From assembly GCA_037414955.1 (NCBI GenBank), contig JBBEWH010000011.1, positions 12,408-76,407 of the forward strand: a stretch of DNA of 64,000 nucleotides, given 5' to 3'. A program made the position numbers and the translations under genes. This DNA is from Phytohabitans sp037414955 (GTDB lineage Bacteria; Actinomycetota; Actinomycetes; Mycobacteriales; Micromonosporaceae). Positions 1 through 7,569 of this stretch are shown here, one piece after another (the stretch's first letter is position 1; each line of letters begins with the position of its first letter). The notes beneath the pieces are model-generated. The model was not told where the DNA came from and did no database searches. It worked only from the letters and a program-made list of their open reading frames with translations.

Positions 1-318
1 CTCGAACTCCGGCAGGATGTAGACAGTGGCGCCGGGGGCGCCCAGGAAGGCGAACCGGCTGTCGTTGGGCACCGTGACGGCAGACTCCGACTTGGCGTGG
101 AACAGCACGTCGGCGGGGTCGCGCTCGACGCCCGGCTCCACCGTCTCGTCGTGAACGGCGATCTCGAACTCACCGTCTTCGAAGGCCACGTCGACGACGT
201 CGACGTGGCCCTGGGAAAGCACCACCAGCGAACCGGCCTGGGCAGGTGCCGCCACGGCCAAGAGCGCGGCGGTGATGCCCGCGGTCACGGTGGCGAGCAA
301 CGGGATTCTTGCACGCAT
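1..318 (-). CDS. Surface-anchored repeat (choice-of-anchor M) protein, 3'-truncated by window edge
   Basis: The minus-strand frame stays open from an ATG at 318 to base 1, giving 106 codons without a stop. It is preceded by a GGAGGA ribosome site. The first ~29 residues are a Sec signal peptide (Arg, a long Ala/Val/Leu stretch, then AQA). Next comes SQGHVDVVDV, then DPADVLFHAK and FAFLGAPGATVYILPEF. This is the same repeat found in the proteins at 636-2579, 2576-4111 and 4108-5016: GHVD start, DVvf.l middle, FLG.pG..vw.lPq end. The family (actinobacterial surface-anchored repeat, TIGR03769 type as I remember it) accompanies zinc/manganese ABC transporters. It is transcribed divergently from the rest of that system, across a 317-base region with two Fur-like boxes. 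The cell-wall sorting end lies outside the window, so anchoring is inferred. Confidence 0.85.
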   Translation of the reverse strand, partial: MRARIPLLATVTAGITAALLAVAAPAQAGSLVVLSQGHVDVVDVAFEDGEFEIAVHDETVEPGVERDPADVLFHAKSESAVTVPNDSRFAFLGAPGATVYILPEFE

Positions 319-378
319 ACAGATCCTCCATGATCGTCGGTGACGACGTCTCTTCAATTCGGAGGGCCCGAATCACAC

Positions 379-396
379 GAAACGATAACGGTTTCC
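379..396. promoter_or_regulatory. Fur/Zur-like box 1 in the divergent intergenic region
   Basis: GAAAC and GTTTC arms flank GATAACG. Read on the minus strand it begins GGAAACCGTTATCGTTTC, close to the block TGAAAACCGnTATCA seen near 34539 and 58016. It lies ~60 bases upstream of the truncated surface gene. The rest of the 319-635 gap holds a second box (549-567) and no gene I can support. A role as a Zur-type operator is inference. Confidence 0.45.
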
Positions 397-548
397 ATTT
401 GCTTGTCAAGATGAGTGTCTGGCTGTGGACACCGTGTCCAGGGGTCGAATGTCCACTGTGGTCGCGCCTGATGATGTTGCAATATCGGGCCAAATCAGGG
501 CGGATTGGCGCGGTGTTCGGTTGGCCGCGAGTGGACAAACCCGCGGTA

Positions 549-567
549 GCTAACGATAATCATTGCC
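549..567. promoter_or_regulatory. Fur/Zur-like box 2 upstream of the anchored-repeat ABC operon
   Basis: The 19-mer GCTAACGATAATCATTGCC has an 8-3-8 layout with 5 of 8 paired positions. It is strikingly like the much better palindrome GCTAATGATTTTCGTTAGC at 51447-51465. It lies 69 bases before the ATG at 636. Fur-family operators in actinobacteria have this AT-rich TGA..TCA character, so this is a candidate zinc- or iron-responsive operator for the transporter. Confidence 0.5.
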
Positions 568-635
568 AAGTTGGCCGCCTGGTGATGCGTGACGGATTCA
601 GCTCGCCCGGGGGGCCTGTGATGGGGAGCAGGCTG

Positions 636-2579
636 ATGCGAGACATAGCAAGACCGCGATGGATCGCGGCCATGGTCGGAATACTCGCGCTCCTGGCCGC
701 GGTGCCGATCGTGACCGCCCGGTCGGCGGACGCGGCACCGCCGGAGAGCCGCGCGCGCCTGGTCCTGAACGACGTGCACACCGACGCGATCGACATCCAG
801 TACGTCGACGGGGCGCTCAGGCTGCGGACCCGGGTCGGGGAGCCGCCGTACGAGTTCTATGCCCCGCCGGATGTGCTGTTCCAGTTGAAGGACATCGAGG
901 GGACTTCCCGGTTCCCGGTGCCCGATCTGCCGGAGTACGCGTTTCTCGGCACTCCGGGCGATCCGGTCTGGATCGCGCCGGAGTTCCAGGACCTGGCGTT
1001 GCTGTTCGCCGGTTGGGACACCGAGGGCATCCTGCCCGGGGTCCTGCGGGGAGACGCGGTCGAGCTGAGCCTGGTCGACGTGGCCGGCCCGGGCCGTGTG
1101 GAGATCTTCCGGTACGCCGAGGGCGGCGCGCCGGTCCGCCTGTTCAGCAGTAGTGACACCGGGCCGCGCACCCTGCGCGAGTCGGTTTCCGTGCACCGGC
1201 ACGCCAACTGGGCGTTCTCCGCGCTGGGCCGCTACCAGCTCACGTTCGAGGTCCGGGCGACCGCCGCCAACGGCACCGCGCTGGCTCCGGCCCGCGCCAC
1301 CTACACCTGGTACGTGGGCGGCACGCAGGCCAGTGACGTGCGGCCCGACGCGACGCAGACGGCGCTCTCGGTGAGCCCGACCACCCCGTCCGTCGGTGAC
1401 CCGGTCACCCTGTCGGCCACCGTGACACCGGCGACGGCCACCGGCTGGGTCGAATTCTTCGACGGCACGGTGTCGCTCGGCTTCACCGCGGTCTCCGCCG
1501 GGCAGGCGGCACTGACCACGTCGGCGCTGGCCGGCGGCGCGCACTCGCTCACCGCGCGGTACACGCCGACCTATACCAACGACCATCAAGCGTCCACCTC
1601 CGCGCCGGTCACCCTGATCGTGTCGGGGACCGGCACGCCGACGACCCCAGCCACCACCGCGCCAACACCCACCGCGTCACCCACACCCACCGCGTCGGCC
1701 TCGCCCACCCCCAGTCCGACCCCCACACCCACCACGACCACAGCGAGTCCGTCGGCATCGCCGTCGGAGCAGACCACCACGTCCGTCAGCCCGTCGCCGT
1801 CCTGCGTTCCGGTCACCCGAACCTCCACCAGCACCGGTACGACCACCGCGGCGGTCCTGAGTCAGGGGCACGTCGACTACGCGGCCCGGCTCAGCGGCGG
1901 CCGGCTCGTCTCGCAGATCAAGGACGGCACGGTGGCGGGGAAGACCACCTGGCGCGACCCGGCGGACGTGGTGTTCCACCTCAAGCCGGCGGCTGCCACC
2001 ACGGTCCCCGCCGGGTTCGACTTCATCGGTCCGGTCGGTTCCCGGATCTGGCAGATCCCGCAGACGCAGGCCGGCAACCTGCTGTGGCTCGGCTGGAACA
2101 CCGAGGAGATCGGAGCGTCCCAGCTTTCCGGGTCCCTCACCTGGTCATTGGACAAAGTGGAGGGTCCCGGGAAACTGGTGATCTACGTGTTCCAGACCTT
2201 CGGCCAGCCGCAGATCGTGTTCAACAGCGGTAACGGCCTGCCGGACCGGTACACCCTGCCGACCGGCACCCATGCGCACGGCAACTGGGCGTTCACCAAG
2301 GAGGGCGCGTACAAGCTCACCTTCACCCACCGGGCGACGCGGGCCGACGGCACAGCGGTGAGCGATACCGCGGTGGTGACGTTCGCGGTCGGCGCGACCG
2401 ACCCGAGCGCGCTGGCCCGGCGCACCACCACCCGGACCTTCACCTACAGCGGCACGACCTGCGGCCCCTTGGCGTTGACCGGCACCTCGTTGGTCGGGCC
2501 GGTGGCGCTCGGCGCCGGCCTGCTGGTCGGCGGCGGCCTCCTGGTAGTGCTGACGATTCGCCGGCGGAGGACATCATGA
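636..2579 (+). CDS. LAxTG-anchored transporter-associated surface repeat protein
   Basis: A secreted wall protein of 647 residues that presumably captures or relays metal at the surface for the adjoining ABC transporter. Layout: signal peptide (~1-33), first surface repeat (~40-225, with HRHANWAFSALG), an Ig-like domain (~240-325), and a Pro/Thr/Ser-rich spacer (~330-385). A second repeat follows (~405-600, SQGHVDYAAR to HAHGNWAFTKEG), then the sorting signal LALTG, a hydrophobic helix and RRRRTS. LAxTG is the form used by class E sortases in high-GC Gram-positives. It matches the TIGR03773-type transporter-associated repeat proteins in order and neighbours. The ATG at 636 was chosen because GGGGAG lies 8 bases upstream; ATG 621 is in frame and possible. 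Its stop overlaps the next start (ATGA). The metal ligand role is inferred from neighbours; the repeats are rich in conserved His-x-His/HGNW. Confidence 0.8.
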   Translation: MRDIARPRWIAAMVGILALLAAVPIVTARSADAAPPESRARLVLNDVHTDAIDIQYVDGALRLRTRVGEPPYEFYAPPDVLFQLKDIEGTSRFPVPDLPEYAFLGTPGDPVWIAPEFQDLALLFAGWDTEGILPGVLRGDAVELSLVDVAGPGRVEIFRYAEGGAPVRLFSSSDTGPRTLRESVSVHRHANWAFSALGRYQLTFEVRATAANGTALAPARATYTWYVGGTQASDVRPDATQTALSVSPTTPSVGDPVTLSATVTPATATGWVEFFDGTVSLGFTAVSAGQAALTTSALAGGAHSLTARYTPTYTNDHQASTSAPVTLIVSGTGTPTTPATTAPTPTASPTPTASASPTPSPTPTPTTTTASPSASPSEQTTTSVSPSPSCVPVTRTSTSTGTTTAAVLSQGHVDYAARLSGGRLVSQIKDGTVAGKTTWRDPADVVFHLKPAAATTVPAGFDFIGPVGSRIWQIPQTQAGNLLWLGWNTEEIGASQLSGSLTWSLDKVEGPGKLVIYVFQTFGQPQIVFNSGNGLPDRYTLPTGTHAHGNWAFTKEGAYKLTFTHRATRADGTAVSDTAVVTFAVGATDPSALARRTTTRTFTYSGTTCGPLALTGTSLVGPVALGAGLLVGGGLLVVLTIRRRRTS

Positions 2580-4111
2580 GGCGCCTCTTGGCCGCGGCGC
2601 TGAGCGTCGCCGTACTGACCGCGGCCGGCTGCGACGGGACCGACGCGGGCGCTGACGGCGAGGTAAGGGTGGTGACCACCACGGAGATCCTCGCCGACCT
2701 CGTCCGGCAGGTCGGCGGAGACCGGGTGAGCGTGGACTCCATCGTGCCCTCGGGCGGCGACCCCCACTCGTACGAGCCGAACCCGGGTGACGCGGTCAAG
2801 GTCGCCAAGGCCGACGTGACCTTCACCAACCACCTGCTGCTGGAGCCGCACGCGCTGATCAAGACGATCGACACCAACATCCGCGAGGGTGCGGCGAACG
2901 TCTCGCTCGCCGAGGTCTCGGAGACGTACGGCGCCAACGTCATCCCACTGGTAGAGAACATCGGCCTGGATGTGCTGTGGCTGGGCCTGGCGGTGCGCGG
3001 CGACGGCGAGGAGCGCGGCGCCACCCGCGCCTCGGACATCGTGCTGTCGGCCACCGCGCTGGACGGGCCCGGCCACCTCGCCGTCTACCTCACCCAGACG
3101 CTCGGCCAGCCTGAGATCTACTTCAACTCGGCCGACGGCCTCGACGCCAACGACGTGGTTACCCTTCCGCCGGCGGCACACACCCACGTCAACTGGGCCT
3201 TCAGTAAGCCGGGCGTGTACCGGCTGACGCTGCGGGCCGAGCTTCGCACCGGCGGTGGCGCGCCGACCCCGGCCGGCGAGGGCACGTTCACCTTCGCCGT
3301 CGGTGTCGACCCGCACACCGTCCAACTCGGACACCCGGCCACCATCCTCGACGACGGGCACACCGACCTCGCCGTCGATCTCGACACCGGCCAGATGTAC
3401 GCGTACAGCGACATCGACACCGGCGAGAAGCAGGCCGAGATCCCGTGGCGGGACGTGGTCATCGACGTGCCGAACAAGGCGCTCGAGTCGGTCCCCGACG
3501 ACAAGCAGTACTCCTTCCTCGGACCACCCGGCACCCGCATCCACCAGCTCCCGCAAGCCGTACTGGGCAAGCATGTGCACGGCGAGATCGACCCGCACCT
3601 GTGGGAGGACGTGCGCAACGCCAAGGCGTATGTGCAGTTGATCCGCGACGCGCTCACCAAGGCCGACCCGGACGGGGCGCAGGTGTACGCCGAGGACAGC
3701 CGCCGCTACCTGTCCACACTAGACGACCTGGACAAGTACGTGCGCGAGCAGATCAGCCAGATACCGGCGGACCGGCGCCAGCTCGTCACCACGCACGACG
3801 CGTTCGGCTACCTGGCCGAGGCGTACGACATGACCGTGGCTGGGTTCGTGGTGCCCAACCCGGCGCAGGAGCCCAGCGCGGCGCAGGTCACCAAGCTCAC
3901 CGAGACGATCCGCAACCTGCGTGTGCCGGCCGTCTTCGTCGAACCCAACCTGGCCAGTCGGGCGGCGGTGCTTACCCAGGTCGCTCGGGACCTGGGCGTG
4001 CGGGTGTGCAAGCTGTACGGCGACTCCTTCGACAAGGACAGGCGCAGCTACGTGGACATGATGCGGCACAACGCCGACGAGCTTCATACCTGTCTCGGGA
4101 GTGGACAGTGA
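2576..4111 (+). CDS. Anchored-repeat-type ABC transporter, metal-binding lipoprotein with inserted surface repeat
   Basis: The extracytoplasmic metal receptor of the ABC system, 511 residues. A lipoprotein signal ends in LTAAGC. The N-terminal lobe is TroA/ZnuA-like: VVTTTEILADLVRQVGGDRV, then SGGDPHSYEP, whose His is the usual first metal ligand. Instead of continuing, the chain switches at ~130 into a surface repeat (ENIGLDVLWLGLAV, then HTHVNWAFSKPG). Part of another repeat follows (DDGHTDLAVDLDTG to QYSFLGPPGTRIHQLP). The chain returns to ZnuA sequence near residue 335 at HVHGEIDPHLWEDVRNA, with THDAFGYLAEAY and VFVEPNLA later. This repeat-in-receptor architecture is that of TIGR03772. 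The inserted repeats probably dock with the anchored repeat proteins on either side. Zinc versus manganese cannot be decided from sequence; the Fur/Zur-like boxes favour zinc. Confidence 0.87.
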   Translation: MRRLLAAALSVAVLTAAGCDGTDAGADGEVRVVTTTEILADLVRQVGGDRVSVDSIVPSGGDPHSYEPNPGDAVKVAKADVTFTNHLLLEPHALIKTIDTNIREGAANVSLAEVSETYGANVIPLVENIGLDVLWLGLAVRGDGEERGATRASDIVLSATALDGPGHLAVYLTQTLGQPEIYFNSADGLDANDVVTLPPAAHTHVNWAFSKPGVYRLTLRAELRTGGGAPTPAGEGTFTFAVGVDPHTVQLGHPATILDDGHTDLAVDLDTGQMYAYSDIDTGEKQAEIPWRDVVIDVPNKALESVPDDKQYSFLGPPGTRIHQLPQAVLGKHVHGEIDPHLWEDVRNAKAYVQLIRDALTKADPDGAQVYAEDSRRYLSTLDDLDKYVREQISQIPADRRQLVTTHDAFGYLAEAYDMTVAGFVVPNPAQEPSAAQVTKLTETIRNLRVPAVFVEPNLASRAAVLTQVARDLGVRVCKLYGDSFDKDRRSYVDMMRHNADELHTCLGSGQ

Positions 4112-5016
4112 TCAAGACGTTTCTGGCGGTGGCCCTGCTGGCCGCCGCCCCTGCCCCCACGACGCCGGTGCCTACCACGGGCAGCCAGGTGCGGGCTGGC
4201 GAGGCGACGGTGACCGGCCGCACGGTGGTCGGCGACGGGCACGTCGACATGGGCGCGCGCTTCGTCAACGGCACCTGGACCCTCCAGGTCCGCGACGACA
4301 CCGTCCGCCCGTCTGTCTGGCGTCCACTGTCCGACGTGGTCCTCCACGCGGTCGACGCGGCACGCACGACGGTGCCGACCGACGAACGCTTCGCCTTCCT
4401 CGGTGCCGCCGGCACCCCGGTATGGGTGCTGCCGCAGGTCCAGCGGTCGGGTGTGCTGTGGCCAGGCTGGAACACCCAGGACCCCGAAGTCGCCACCACC
4501 ATCAACCGGGAGGTGACCTGGACGCTGCATGGCGTCACCGGACCCGGCACGTTCGTGCTATTCCTCAATGGAAACTTCGGCGCACCGCAGGTGATCTTCG
4601 ACGGCACCAAGCCCATGCCGCAGCAGACCGGCATCGAGGTGAACAGCCACGTGCACGGCAACTGGGTGTTCACCGCTCCCGGCAGCTACCTGCTCGACGT
4701 CGAGATGACCGGCACCACGATCGGCGGCCAGCAGGTCGTCGACCGGGACACCTTGCGGATCTTCGTGGGCGGCGGTGACGCCACCACCGCCTTCGACGCC
4801 ACGCCGTCCGCCGCCGCGAGCTCCGCCGCGGTAGGGCCGACTCCGTCCGGCACCGGCCCGCCGCCGGTGCGGGCCGGCGATTCGGCCGGAGAGTCCACCG
4901 CGATCTGGCCGTGGCTGGCCGGTGGAGCCGCAGTACTGGCCCTCCTGACCATCGGTGGTGTGCTGACGGCCCGGCGCCGCCGCGCCTCGTCCGGTACATC
5001 CGGGACGGGGGCGTGA
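4108..5016 (+). CDS. Membrane/wall-tethered surface repeat protein of the metal ABC operon
   Basis: A protein of 302 residues starting at a GTG that overlaps the previous stop (GTGA). A short signal sequence (IKTFLAVALLAAAPAP) precedes one complete surface repeat: VVGDGHVDMGARFVNG, DVVLHAVDAARTTVP, FAFLGAAGTPVWVLPQV and HVHGNWVFTAPGSYLL. An Ala/Pro/Ser spacer (~230-265), a C-terminal hydrophobic helix and ARRRRASS follow. No clear LPxTG-like motif is visible, so it may be membrane-tethered instead of sortase-anchored. It is the single-repeat member (TIGR03769-like) of the operon and shares the GHVD/HGNWxF signature with its neighbours. Translational coupling on both sides indicates obligate co-expression with receptor and ATPase. 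Confidence 0.82.
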   Translation: MIKTFLAVALLAAAPAPTTPVPTTGSQVRAGEATVTGRTVVGDGHVDMGARFVNGTWTLQVRDDTVRPSVWRPLSDVVLHAVDAARTTVPTDERFAFLGAAGTPVWVLPQVQRSGVLWPGWNTQDPEVATTINREVTWTLHGVTGPGTFVLFLNGNFGAPQVIFDGTKPMPQQTGIEVNSHVHGNWVFTAPGSYLLDVEMTGTTIGGQQVVDRDTLRIFVGGGDATTAFDATPSAAASSAAVGPTPSGTGPPPVRAGDSAGESTAIWPWLAGGAAVLALLTIGGVLTARRRRASSGTSGTGA

Positions 5017-5789
5017 TGGTTCTCGACGTTTCCTCGATCACCGTGCAACTTGGCGGCCGTAGCGCGTTGACGGACGTCACGCTGCGGGTGTCCGCAGGCG
5101 AATTGGTCGGGCTGATCGGGCCGAACGGCGCGGGCAAGACCACGCTTCTCCGCGCCGCGCTCGGCCTACTGCCGTTGAGCTCCGGCCGGATCCGGTTGGA
5201 CGGCCGCACGCCGGGCCAAGCGCGCGGCACCATTGGTTACGTACCGCAGCGCCACGAGTTCGCCTGGGACTTCCCGATCAGCGTGGAGAAGGCGGTGATG
5301 GCGGGCCGGGCCCGGCGGATCGGCTTGCTGCGCGCCCCCGGGCAGGCCGACCGCTGGGCCGTCGACGAGGCGCTGGAGCGCGTGGGAATGACCGCGCTGC
5401 GACGCCGCCCGATCGGCGAGTTGTCCGGCGGGCAGCGCCAGCGGGTGCTCGTCGCACGGGCACTGGCCCTACGGCCGGAACTGTTGCTGCTCGACGAGCC
5501 TTTCACCGGCCTCGACACGCCCACCCAGAACCTGCTCGCCGACCTACTGCGGCAGCTTGGCCGGGAGGACAAGGCGATCCTCATGACCACGCACGACCTA
5601 CCGGCGGCGGCCGCCTTGTGCGCGCGGCTCTGCCTCCTCAACCGCACCGTCGTGGCCGACGGGCCGCCCGACCGGCTGACCGATCCGGACATCTGGCTCC
5701 GTGCCTTCGGCGTCGCCGGCACTAGCCACCTGCTGCGTACCCTCGGCGGCAGCCCCGCGGTCGCGAGCGACGGGGGAGGACCGGCATGA
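5016..5789 (+). CDS. Anchored-repeat-type metal ABC transporter ATPase
   Basis: The cytoplasmic ATPase (257 residues) that powers the permease encoded next. Walker A is GPNGAGKT near residue 37, the Q-loop lies in GYVPQRHEF, the ABC signature is LSGGQRQR, Walker B is LLLLDEPF and the switch His is in TTHDLP. The RHEFAWDFPISV stretch after Walker A is typical of ZnuC/MntB-like metal ATPases. ATG 5016 shares one base with the upstream stop; GTG 5013 is an equally coupled alternative. Its stop overlaps the permease ATG. Order (repeat protein, receptor, repeat protein, ATPase, permease) matches the TIGR03771 context. Confidence 0.9.
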   Translation: MVLDVSSITVQLGGRSALTDVTLRVSAGELVGLIGPNGAGKTTLLRAALGLLPLSSGRIRLDGRTPGQARGTIGYVPQRHEFAWDFPISVEKAVMAGRARRIGLLRAPGQADRWAVDEALERVGMTALRRRPIGELSGGQRQRVLVARALALRPELLLLDEPFTGLDTPTQNLLADLLRQLGREDKAILMTTHDLPAAAALCARLCLLNRTVVADGPPDRLTDPDIWLRAFGVAGTSHLLRTLGGSPAVASDGGGPA

Positions 5790-6673
5790 GCGCGATCCTC
5801 GACTTCCTGACCGAGCCCTGGCAGCACGTGTTCATGCAACGTGCGCTGCTGGTCGCGTTGATGTCCGGCGTCGTGTGCGGCGTCATCGGCAGCCACGTCG
5901 TCCTGCGGGGCATCGCCTTCATCGGCGACACCGTCGCGCACGCCGTCTTCCCCGGCGTCGCCATCGCCTTCGCGCTCCAGCTCAACCTGGTCATCGGCGG
6001 CGCCGTCGCCGGCGTGCTCACCGCGATCATGATCGGCGTCTTCTCCCAGAACCGGCGGCTGAAGGAGGACACGATCATCGGCGTGCTCTTCGCCGCCGCG
6101 TTCGGCCTCGGCATCGTCGTCCTCAGCTCGACGCCGGGATACAGCGGTTCCCTCGAATCGTTCCTGTTCGGACAGATTCTGGGCATCAGCGACCGGGACG
6201 TGGTTACCGTCGCCGTCGCCGGCACCGCCCTGCTCCTGATCACTCTGGCGCTACACAAGGAACTGGTCGCGGTCAGCCTCGACCGGGAGACCGCCCGCGC
6301 CGCCGGACTACCGGTGTTCTGGCTGGACATCGCCCTCTACACCATGGTCACCATCGCCATCGTCATCTCGCTGCAGGCCGTGGGTAACATCCTCGTGCTG
6401 GCGCTGCTGATCACCCCGGCCGCCTGCGCGCGGCTGCTCACCGACCGGCTCGGCGTCATGATGCTGCTCGCCCCGGCGCTCGCGGCCGCCGCCGCCATCA
6501 TAGGGCTGTATCTCTCGTACGGCCTCAATCTAGCCGCCGGAGGGCTGATCGTGCTGGCGACTACTGCCCTCTTCCTGATCTGCTGGTGTTTCGCCCCGCG
6601 GCACGGCTTGCTCGCCAGGCTTCGCGCGCGCGGCGGGCCGGCACCGGCACCCGTGCCCGACACGCCATTGTGA
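5786..6673 (+). CDS. Anchored-repeat-type metal ABC transporter permease (ZnuB/MntC family)
   Basis: An integral membrane permease, 295 residues, with about 8-9 hydrophobic helices. Family landmarks include GVVCGVIGSHVVLRGIAFIG near the start, DTVAHAVFPGVAIAFAL, and AVGNILVLALLITPAACARLLTDR in the C-terminal half. These are conserved in ZnuB/MntC permeases that move Zn or Mn with a cluster A-I receptor. It closes the five-gene coupled operon. A 134-base gap then separates it from the Fur-family gene at 6808, so the regulator probably has its own promoter. Confidence 0.9.
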   Translation: MSAILDFLTEPWQHVFMQRALLVALMSGVVCGVIGSHVVLRGIAFIGDTVAHAVFPGVAIAFALQLNLVIGGAVAGVLTAIMIGVFSQNRRLKEDTIIGVLFAAAFGLGIVVLSSTPGYSGSLESFLFGQILGISDRDVVTVAVAGTALLLITLALHKELVAVSLDRETARAAGLPVFWLDIALYTMVTIAIVISLQAVGNILVLALLITPAACARLLTDRLGVMMLLAPALAAAAAIIGLYLSYGLNLAAGGLIVLATTALFLICWCFAPRHGLLARLRARGGPAPAPVPDTPL

Positions 6674-6691
6674 GGTATGGACACGTGAACG

Positions 6692-6770
6692 GGAATCATC
6701 GGTATGTGGATATGGATTCCTGGTCAGAGTCGCCGGATTAATAGATAATGTGCTGTCGATGTCGATACCG
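6692..6770 (+). promoter_or_regulatory. Control region of the first Fur-family gene
   Basis: An inverted repeat GGAATC (6692-6697) / GATTCC (6715-6720) is followed by AGATAATG and TGTCGATACCG. The last two elements recur in the same order in front of the paralogous regulator at 42046 (41986-42006). The conservation suggests an autoregulatory site. AT content is visibly higher than in flanking genes. Confidence 0.4.
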
Positions 6771-6807
6771 CGGCGCGGTACGAATGGGACGGGGGATGGA
6801 GTGCGAC

Positions 6808-7353
6808 ATGGGATACGCACAGCACTTCCCGCTTAGGGGGAAGGTCAAGGCAGCCGGGCGGGACGCCACGCGGCCGAGCGAGCCTCCGGCCGGTTCGCTC
6901 CCCGGCACTTCCACGAGGCCGACCGGCCGGCGCCCCGCGGGCCTGGACCCGAATGCGGGTACGTTGACCTGGCGCCGGAGTAAGCAGCGCGACGCGGTGC
7001 TCGGTGTACTGCGGGAACTTGGCGGCTTCCGGACCGTTCGGGAAATCCATGGCGCACTGCGCGGTCGAGGGGAACGGGTCGGCCTGAGCACGGTTTACCG
7101 TATCGTCCAGTCTCTCGTCGATCTTGGCGAGGTCGACATGATGCCCTCGGCCGGCGGCGGCCGCCGGTACCGCCTGCCCGGCAGCGAACATCATCACCAT
7201 CTTGTCTGCCGCACCTGCGGGGCGATCGTGGAGGTCCGTGGACCGACCCTGGAGACCTGGGCGGAGCGGATCGCCGAGGAGAACGACTTCACCGATGTCG
7301 GCCACAGCCTGGATATCATCGGCACCTGCCCGCGATGCGCTGCTGGCGCCTGA
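6808..7353 (+). CDS. Fur/Zur-family metalloregulator with N-terminal extension (paralogue of 42046-42621)
   Basis: A DNA-binding metal sensor of 181 residues. The winged-helix part starts near residue 50 (SKQRDAVLGVLRELGGF) and contains RVGLSTVYRIVQSLVDLGEV, the usual recognition helix. The C-terminal domain has EHHHHLVCRTCG and IIGTCPRC, i.e. the His cluster plus two CxxC pairs of the structural zinc site. The ATG at 6808 was chosen because the MGYAQHFP start matches MGHSQHYP of the paralogue at 42046. A further in-frame ATG at 6748 would add 20 poorly conserved residues. The ~50-residue basic, Pro-rich extension ahead of the HTH is longer than normal for Fur proteins, yet carries an identical block (RPSEPPAGS) in both paralogues. 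Placement after the metal ABC operon suggests Zur; Fur or Nur cannot be excluded. Confidence 0.85.
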   Translation: MGYAQHFPLRGKVKAAGRDATRPSEPPAGSLPGTSTRPTGRRPAGLDPNAGTLTWRRSKQRDAVLGVLRELGGFRTVREIHGALRGRGERVGLSTVYRIVQSLVDLGEVDMMPSAGGGRRYRLPGSEHHHHLVCRTCGAIVEVRGPTLETWAERIAEENDFTDVGHSLDIIGTCPRCAAGA

Positions 7354-7388
7354 ACGCATCAACGTATTGCAACGCATCAACGTATTGC
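7353..7388 (+). repeat. Perfect 18-bp tandem duplication
   Basis: AACGCATCAACGTATTGC occurs twice head to tail (7353-7370 and 7371-7388), starting on the last base of the Fur-family stop codon. It may be a replication-slippage scar or a paired binding site. No coding sense is evident. Confidence 0.8.
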
Positions 7389-7516
7389 CACGTGTTGCCG
7401 GACTCGGTGCCTATCGGGATACCGGGAGTGGCGATGCGCAGGCATTTCACAAGCATTTGGTGCACAGATCCATGGGCTTTGCCAGGGCGAAAATAGGGGA
7501 ACAGAAAGTCGAAAAA

Positions 7517-7569
7517 GGTGAAATCATGACGTCGAGATCTTCGGCACGTGCGTTGGCTGCCGGCCCTGA
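7517..7569 (+). pseudogene. Relic joining a metallothionein-type start to a Fur-family 3' end
   Basis: AGGTGAAATCATGAC (7516-7530) is identical to the ribosome site and start of the metallothionein-like gene at 41162. Immediately after it, 7531-7569 reads VEIFGTCVGCRP-stop. This is the C-terminus of a Fur-family protein (compare FEIFGTCADCQE at the end of 41459-41845). In the other locus the metallothionein gene lies directly upstream of that fur gene, so this looks like an internally deleted copy of the pair. The in-frame sequence upstream is closed by TGA at 7519. I see no other coding support in 7389-7516. Confidence 0.5.

Noticed and set aside
309..635. N-terminal extension of the surface protein from 309
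   Set aside because: It would translate through two operator-like boxes and place the signal peptide more than 100 residues in; ATG 636 with GGGGAG is better.
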